From Fidelibacterota bacterium (GTDB lineage: Bacteria; Fidelibacterota; Marinisomatia; SCGC-AAA003-L08; D37C17): DNA of 18,720 nt. Position numbers and translations under genes: made by a program. Numbering within the stretch: the first letter of the stretch is position 1; the number at the start of each line of letters is the position of its first letter. The DNA lies in the NCBI GenBank assembly GCA_002704685.1, contig PAHD01000029.1, forward strand, positions 50,042 through 68,761. The letters run 5' to 3'. Of the stretch, positions 13,882 through 18,720 are shown one piece after another. The notes beneath the pieces were generated by a model. The model saw only the letters and a list, made by a program, of their open reading frames with translations. It did no database searches and was not told where the DNA came from.

Positions 13882-15660
13882 ATGACAAATGAACAAATAG
13901 AAAATGTTGAAAATGTAAAATCTAAAAATGATTTATCTAATGACAATGTAATAATAAGTCATGATGTAAAAAATTATTTAGATGCAAAGATTTTAAATGT
14001 TAAATCATATAATTTTGAAGAAATTTCAAAAATTGATAAAAAAATTGATTTATCTAACAATGAGCTTGAAGAATCTGAAATATATAATAAAAACATTGTT
14101 GAATTAAATGAAAAACAGCTTGTAAAAGGAACTGTCGTATCACTTAACAATAAGGAAGTTTTAGTAGACATAGGATTCAAATCTGAAGGAACTATAAGCT
14201 TATCGGAATTTGAAGTTATTCCTGCAATAGGCCAGGAAATAGATGTTTTTTTAGTTGTTTTTGAAGATAGACATGGTAGATTGATTTTATCAAAAGAAAG
14301 AGCTGAGTTTGAGAAAAAATGGATGAGTTTACGTTCTGCTGCAAGTGATGAAACTATTATAAAGGGAACAATATTAAAAAGAATTAAAGGAGGAATGGTA
14401 GTAGATTTGAATGGTATAAATGCTTTTTTGCCTGGTTCTCAAATTGATGTTAAGCCTGTCTCTGATTTTGACTCTTATCTAAATCAAGAATTTGAGTTTA
14501 AAATTGTTAAGTTTAATGAGTTAAGACAAAACATTGTAGTATCAAGAAAAGCAATAATGTCAGAAAATTCTGATGTTAATAAAAAAGAAATTTTTGACTC
14601 TATTGAAAAAGGTATGGAGATCGATGGAATTGTTAAAAATATAACTGATTTTGGAGCTTTTATTGATTTGGGAAGTGGAGTAGATGGATTACTGCACATA
14701 ACAGATATTACTTGGGGCCGTATTAATCATCCATCAGATAAATTATCTATTGGTGATAAAATAAAAGTAAAAATTATCGATATTGATGTTGATAAGAGTC
14801 GTTTATCTTTAGGTACAAAACAATTATCTCAAAATCCATGGGATAAAATTCAAGATAACTTCAAAGAAGGTGATAAAGTTAAAGGAAAAATTGTAAACAT
14901 CATGAATTATGGTGTTTTTATAGAAATAGAGGAAGGTATTGAAGGTTTAGTGCATATTTCTGAATTTTCATGGACAAAGCATATTAAACATCCTGCTGAT
15001 ATTTACAAAGTAGGTGATAAAGTTGAAACTATTATTTTATCAATTGATCAAGAAAATAAAAAAATATCTTTAGGTGTTAAGCAATTAATTGATAATCCTT
15101 GGGTTCAAGTTGAAAGTAAATATAAAGTTGATGAAGTATATAATGGAAAAATATCGTCAATTGTTCAATCTGGTGTTTATGTTCAAATATCCGATGAAAT
15201 TGAAGGTTTCGTAAATAATGAAGATATATCTTGGACAAGAAAATTAAAATCTGCTAATAATATATTTAAACAAAATGATGAAGTTAAAGTTAAGGTTTTA
15301 GATGTTGTGGCTTCTGAAAGAAAATTATCCTTAGGTATTAAACATACTTCTGATGATCCTTGGTTAAATATAAATGACTTTTTTGAAGAAAAATCTACAG
15401 TTAAAGGTACAGTTTTATTTAGTATGGATAAAGGGGTTGTAGTTCTACTTGATAATGATTTTGAAGGTATTGTGCCAGCAAGTAAAATTAAAAATTCTGT
15501 TACTGATTATCAGACGAATGATATTCTTTCTTTAAATATTGAAGAAATCAATGCAGATAATAGAAGAATTGTTTTATCAATTGATGATAAATCAGAAGAA
15601 TCAGAAGATTCATCATCTGAGGAAAATAAAAGCTTAGATGAACAAGATAAATCTGAATAA
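13882..15660 (+). CDS. rpsA: Ribosomal protein S1, six S1 domains
   Basis: S1 binds mRNA on the small ribosomal subunit and helps initiation. The 592 residues contain six S1 (OB-fold) repeats at about 79-147, 164-232, 250-318, 335-405, 420-490 and 507-570. Repeats 3 and 4 are the most canonical (GIVKNITDFGAFIDLG with GLLHITDITW; GKIVNIMNYGVFIEIE with GLVHISEFSW). Repeats 1 and 2, which bind the ribosome in the E. coli protein, are present. An extra N-terminal stretch of about 78 residues is rich in Asn, Asp and Glu and looks disordered, and the C-terminus ends in an acidic Ser/Glu/Asp tail from about 572. The gene abuts cmk; AGGA at 13868-13871 lies ten bases before the ATG. The low-complexity ends are the only unusual point. 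Confidence 0.95.
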   Translation: MTNEQIENVENVKSKNDLSNDNVIISHDVKNYLDAKILNVKSYNFEEISKIDKKIDLSNNELEESEIYNKNIVELNEKQLVKGTVVSLNNKEVLVDIGFKSEGTISLSEFEVIPAIGQEIDVFLVVFEDRHGRLILSKERAEFEKKWMSLRSAASDETIIKGTILKRIKGGMVVDLNGINAFLPGSQIDVKPVSDFDSYLNQEFEFKIVKFNELRQNIVVSRKAIMSENSDVNKKEIFDSIEKGMEIDGIVKNITDFGAFIDLGSGVDGLLHITDITWGRINHPSDKLSIGDKIKVKIIDIDVDKSRLSLGTKQLSQNPWDKIQDNFKEGDKVKGKIVNIMNYGVFIEIEEGIEGLVHISEFSWTKHIKHPADIYKVGDKVETIILSIDQENKKISLGVKQLIDNPWVQVESKYKVDEVYNGKISSIVQSGVYVQISDEIEGFVNNEDISWTRKLKSANNIFKQNDEVKVKVLDVVASERKLSLGIKHTSDDPWLNINDFFEEKSTVKGTVLFSMDKGVVVLLDNDFEGIVPASKIKNSVTDYQTNDILSLNIEEINADNRRIVLSIDDKSEESEDSSSEENKSLDEQDKSE

Positions 15661-15679
15661 ATATAATTAAACTATATTT

Positions 15680-16675
15680 ATGATTATTCTAGGAATTGAA
15701 ACTTCGTGTGATGAAACATCTGCATCAGTTCTTAAAGATGGGAAAATATTATCAAATGTAGTTAATACGCAGCTAATCCATTCTAAATATGGAGGAGTTG
15801 TACCCTCACTAGCATCTAAAAATCATGAAAAATTAATTAACTATGTTGTTGATAAAGCTATTGATGATGCAAAAATTAATTTATTAGATATAAATGCAGT
15901 AGCAGTTACACAAGGTCCAGGATTAATTGGAAGTTTAATGGTTGGTTTAAATTATGCAAAAGGTTTATCGATTGGTTTAGGCATTCCCCTAATTGGAGTA
16001 AGTCATTTAGAGGGACATTTATTTTCAGGTCAAATTGATAATAATTTAAGATTTCCTTATTTATGTTTACTTGTATCTGGAGGTCATACTCAAATATGGA
16101 AATTAGATAGTTTTAATGATTATAAAATACTATGTACAACAGTTGATGATGCAGCTGGAGAAGCATTTGATAAAGGTGCAAGAATTCTTGGATTAAAATA
16201 TCCAGGAGGTCCAGAAATTGAGAAAGCTTCGACTGGTGGAGATATTAATAAATATAAATTTAAAATTCCTTTTGTTAAATCAAATCCATTAAACTTTTCA
16301 TTTAGCGGACTAAAAACTGCTTTGCTTTATTTATCTCAAAAATTTAGTAAGGTTGAATTAGATAAAGAATTATCTAATATTGCAGCAGGTTACCAAGAGT
16401 GTATTATTGATTCATTACTAAAAAAATTATCTTTAGTGGTTGATTTGCACCATCTCGATAATATTTTAATAGCAGGCGGTGTTTCTGCTAATAAAAGATT
16501 TAGATTAAAGTCTAGTATTTTAGAAAAAGAAAAAAATATTAAAATACATTTTCCAGATTTTAAATACTGTACAGATAATGCTGCGATGATTGCAATGGTA
16601 GGATATAAAAAAATGCTTCAAAATGATATATCTAAATTAGATATATTACCTTTTTCTTCAATTGAACATGCTTAA
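15680..16675 (+). CDS. tsaD: tRNA N6-adenosine threonylcarbamoyltransferase TsaD
   Basis: TsaD (Kae1/YgjD) transfers the threonylcarbamoyl group to A37 of ANN-decoding tRNAs, working with TsaB, TsaC/Sua5 and TsaE. The 331 residues show the expected N-terminal LGIETSCDETSASVL, VVPSLASKNHEKL, VTQGPGLIGSLMVGLNYAKGL, metal-binding His109 and His113 in VSHLEGHL, LLVSGGHTQIW, DDAAGEAFDKGARILGL, the FSFSGLKTALLY segment, AGGVSANKRFR and a C-terminal metal ligand Asp299 in CTDNAAM. The length is normal and all key residues are present. The ATG lies 19 bases after rpsA with no clear ribosome site. The 3' end overlaps the following membrane-protein gene by eight bases if that starts at its ATG. The TsaB, TsaC and TsaE genes are not in the window. 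Confidence 0.97.
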   Translation: MIILGIETSCDETSASVLKDGKILSNVVNTQLIHSKYGGVVPSLASKNHEKLINYVVDKAIDDAKINLLDINAVAVTQGPGLIGSLMVGLNYAKGLSIGLGIPLIGVSHLEGHLFSGQIDNNLRFPYLCLLVSGGHTQIWKLDSFNDYKILCTTVDDAAGEAFDKGARILGLKYPGGPEIEKASTGGDINKYKFKIPFVKSNPLNFSFSGLKTALLYLSQKFSKVELDKELSNIAAGYQECIIDSLLKKLSLVVDLHHLDNILIAGGVSANKRFRLKSSILEKEKNIKIHFPDFKYCTDNAAMIAMVGYKKMLQNDISKLDILPFSSIEHA

Positions 16676-18632
16676 AGTTGATTTCAGCTATATTTATATA
16701 GTTTTTATAGTAATTTTTTCTTTTTTCATATACAATTATATAAAACTTTTAAGTTACAAAGTAAAAAAGTTCTTTTATCATTTAATACTAATTAGATCTA
16801 TTGTTATTATTATTTTGGTAACATTAATAATTAATCCATCAATAACTTTCTCTTCAGTTTCAAATAAAACTTTTGACTTAGTTATTGATAATTCTAAAAG
16901 TATGAAAAAACATAGTCAAAATATAATAAACAACATAAAAGAAATTAAAGATTGGGGTCAAAAAAATAAAATTAATTTTAATTTTTATATTTTTGGAAAT
17001 TCTTTAAGGAAGATTTTTGATCTTGATGAAATAGATTTTAGTGATAGTTACACAAATTTTAGTGACTTTGTAAATGAATATAAATCAAATAATGAAGTTA
17101 TTCTTTTTTCAGATGGACTTAATAATCATGGTTTAACTGATATTGATTATAAAAATTTAAATAGCGTTAATATTATTGGTTATGGAAATCAGATGGTATC
17201 AGATTTAGATATTAGTATAGAAATTTTGGATACAGTAATTTATAATGATAGCATAAAAGTTAATGTTTTAGTTAAAAAAAATATAGAAAATATTCGTGTT
17301 AATGGATCTATACATTTAAATAATAATTTTTATAAAAATTATAGTTTAAATGATTATAATCTTGAGGAAAATTCTTATCAAGAAATTACTTTTACTTTAC
17401 CAATAAATAAAATAGATAGATTTAACGCAATTTATATAACAAATAACTATTTTGAATCAAATTATTTAAATAATAGTTTAGAATTATTCATACCAGCAAA
17501 TAAATTTTCAAGTAAAAAACTATTATTAATAAGTGGATCTATATCAAATAATACTAGTTATATAAAAAAAATTATAAAAAATAATTTATATGATTACAAT
17601 ATTGATCACATATATAGATTAAATAATAATTTATGGAATAAATCAATGAACGATTTTAATTTTGAGGATTATAGTCTTCTAGTTTTTGATGATTTTCCAA
17701 TATATAATGATGATAAGTCAATTATTAATAATTTTGAAATAAATAATCAGAAGATTATTTATTTTCTTGGACCAAATAATTATTCTAGAAATTATATATT
17801 AGATTTTTGTAATTGTGATTATAAAAATATTGATAATTTAGTGGTCAATAAGTTTGGTAATGAGTATTTTTATAAGGGTAATTATTATATTCTTCCCTCC
17901 AGTGAAGTTAATCATATAATTCAATGCAATAATGATGCAAATATATCTTATGATAATGGAAATACATTTATTTCAAAGCATAAAAATATTATTTTATTTC
18001 TAATTCCAAATTTAAAAGAAAATTCTTACCAAATTGATGATACTAGTTTAATGCTTGAGGATTTGATTTTATCTGTAATTGACAATGAAGTATATTCAAA
18101 TAATAGAATATTTGAAATTTTTGTTGATACATACAGTGTAAATATTAATACACCTTTAGATGTGAAAATTAAGCTTTATAATAATAAAAATATTAATGAT
18201 TTATTTTTAAATATTTATAAAGATAATCAGCTGTATATGCAGTTTAATGATTTGGAAAAGAAATCTGTAGATTTTTTTTCCAAAGAAATAGTTTTTTATA
18301 AAAGTGGTGAGTACGTAATGCAAGCTGGTATAAAATTAGATAATAATAATATTAAAAGTAATTTCATAAATATAAAAGTTAATAAGATTGATAGAGAAAT
18401 TTCTGTAGATGGTATTAATATGGATTTTTTATCTGTTATATCAAATAATACTGAAGGAGTTTTTTACAAAAGCATTAATTTAGATGAGTTTTTAGAAAAT
18501 ATTGAAATTTCAAAAGTTAATACCGTAAATTATACTAAATTTGACTTAAATAATTTATCTTACCTTTTGATAGTAATTATAATCTTGCTATCATTAGATT
18601 GGTATATTAGAAACAAAGTTGGACTTGTATAA
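16668..18632 (+). CDS. Membrane-anchored von Willebrand factor A domain protein (BatA-like architecture)
   Basis: A 654-residue protein. Two hydrophobic helices lie at about 6-24 and 38-57, followed by a vWA domain with a MIDAS-type motif: DNSKS with Asp74, Ser76 and Ser78, a candidate Thr129, and Asp149 in LFSDGLNNHG. A region at about 180-270 looks like a beta-sandwich. A region at about 280-400 (KKLLLISGSISNN, YSLLVFDDFP, KIIYFLGPNN) resembles a class I glutamine-amidotransferase-like fold but shows no obvious catalytic Cys nucleophile. A final membrane helix lies at about 631-647 before DWYIRNKVGL. The bulk likely faces the periplasm. This TM-vWA-TM layout recalls Bat-type and large uncharacterised vWA membrane proteins; the function is unknown. 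ATG 16668 is preferred; an in-frame TTG at 16662 would add two residues. It overlaps tsaD, and the next gene starts in a TAATG overlap. Confidence 0.72.
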   Translation: MLKVDFSYIYIVFIVIFSFFIYNYIKLLSYKVKKFFYHLILIRSIVIIILVTLIINPSITFSSVSNKTFDLVIDNSKSMKKHSQNIINNIKEIKDWGQKNKINFNFYIFGNSLRKIFDLDEIDFSDSYTNFSDFVNEYKSNNEVILFSDGLNNHGLTDIDYKNLNSVNIIGYGNQMVSDLDISIEILDTVIYNDSIKVNVLVKKNIENIRVNGSIHLNNNFYKNYSLNDYNLEENSYQEITFTLPINKIDRFNAIYITNNYFESNYLNNSLELFIPANKFSSKKLLLISGSISNNTSYIKKIIKNNLYDYNIDHIYRLNNNLWNKSMNDFNFEDYSLLVFDDFPIYNDDKSIINNFEINNQKIIYFLGPNNYSRNYILDFCNCDYKNIDNLVVNKFGNEYFYKGNYYILPSSEVNHIIQCNNDANISYDNGNTFISKHKNIILFLIPNLKENSYQIDDTSLMLEDLILSVIDNEVYSNNRIFEIFVDTYSVNINTPLDVKIKLYNNKNINDLFLNIYKDNQLYMQFNDLEKKSVDFFSKEIVFYKSGEYVMQAGIKLDNNNIKSNFINIKVNKIDREISVDGINMDFLSVISNNTEGVFYKSINLDEFLENIEISKVNTVNYTKFDLNNLSYLLIVIIILLSLDWYIRNKVGLV

Positions 18633-18720
18633 TGAATTTTATATTTTTAATAATTATAAGTTTTTTATTTACTCAAGATAATTCTTTCGATAAATGGAAT
18701 TTGGAAAAACTATATTCTAA
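18632..18720 (+). CDS. N-terminus of an exported protein, truncated by the window end
   Basis: Only 29 codons are visible, starting at ATG 18632 in a one-base TAATG overlap with the vWA gene stop. Residues 1-14 (MNFIFLIIISFLFT) are a hydrophobic signal-peptide core, followed by QDNSFDKWNLEKLYS, so cleavage before Gln15 is plausible. The residues after the core are too few to name a family. Coupling to the vWA membrane protein suggests a shared role in the cell envelope, which is inference. Confidence 0.65.
   Translation, partial: MNFIFLIIISFLFTQDNSFDKWNLEKLYS

Noticed and set aside
1..18720. tRNA, rRNA, CRISPR array, insertion sequence or attachment site
   Set aside because: All gaps are about 100 bases or shorter and were read through; no cloverleaf-like G/C-rich stretch, regularly spaced repeats, transposase or terminal inverted repeats were seen.

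Overview
This window is a dense, A+T-rich piece of bacterial chromosome. Every recognisable gene lies on the + strand, and many neighbours overlap by 1-14 bases or abut. It uses the standard code, with TGA as a stop. Gene content suggests a free-living member of the Fibrobacteres-Chlorobi-Bacteroidetes group. Candidatus Marinimicrobia (SAR406) is my best guess, from memory of such genomes rather than from a search. Supporting signs are a type IX secretion (T9SS)-like C-terminal domain on a large propeller protein, the long IspG with an inserted domain, very low G+C, and AGGAG ribosome sites on several genes, which are less typical of Bacteroidota proper. No phage, transposon, CRISPR, tRNA or rRNA is visible.

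Layout. (1) 1-3888: the end of ribA/ribBA, ribH, a secreted 821-residue beta-propeller protein with a T9SS-type tail (PorZ-like), and a 247-residue probable outer-membrane beta-barrel protein. All three junctions are 4-base ATGA/GTGA overlaps. (2) 3991-6364: ispG (long form) and dut, with the dut ribosome site starting just after the ispG stop. (3) 6365-8472: an intergenic hairpin, groES and groEL, closed by a clear intrinsic terminator. (4) 8510-13120: smpB, tyrS, a signal-less SH3b-NlpC/P60 peptidase, an HNH nuclease-like protein, trpS and an RsuA/RluB-type pseudouridine synthase, nearly all overlapping. (5) 13121-18720: a possible 34-codon ORF, a good sigma70-like promoter, then cmk, rpsA (six S1 repeats), tsaD, a membrane-anchored vWA protein, and the start of another exported protein that runs off the window.

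Most genes are housekeeping: riboflavin and isoprenoid precursor synthesis, dUTP removal, chaperonin, ribosome rescue, tRNA charging, rRNA/tRNA modification and CMP phosphorylation. The less ordinary parts are the propeller/barrel pair coupled to ribH, the hairpin before groES where no CIRCE element is seen, the cytoplasmic-looking murein-peptide peptidase and HNH pair inside an aminoacyl-tRNA synthetase operon, the small ORF bridging rluB and cmk, and the vWA protein overlapping tsaD. I see no convincing sign of a wholly new system. No gene-free stretch exceeds about 100 bases.
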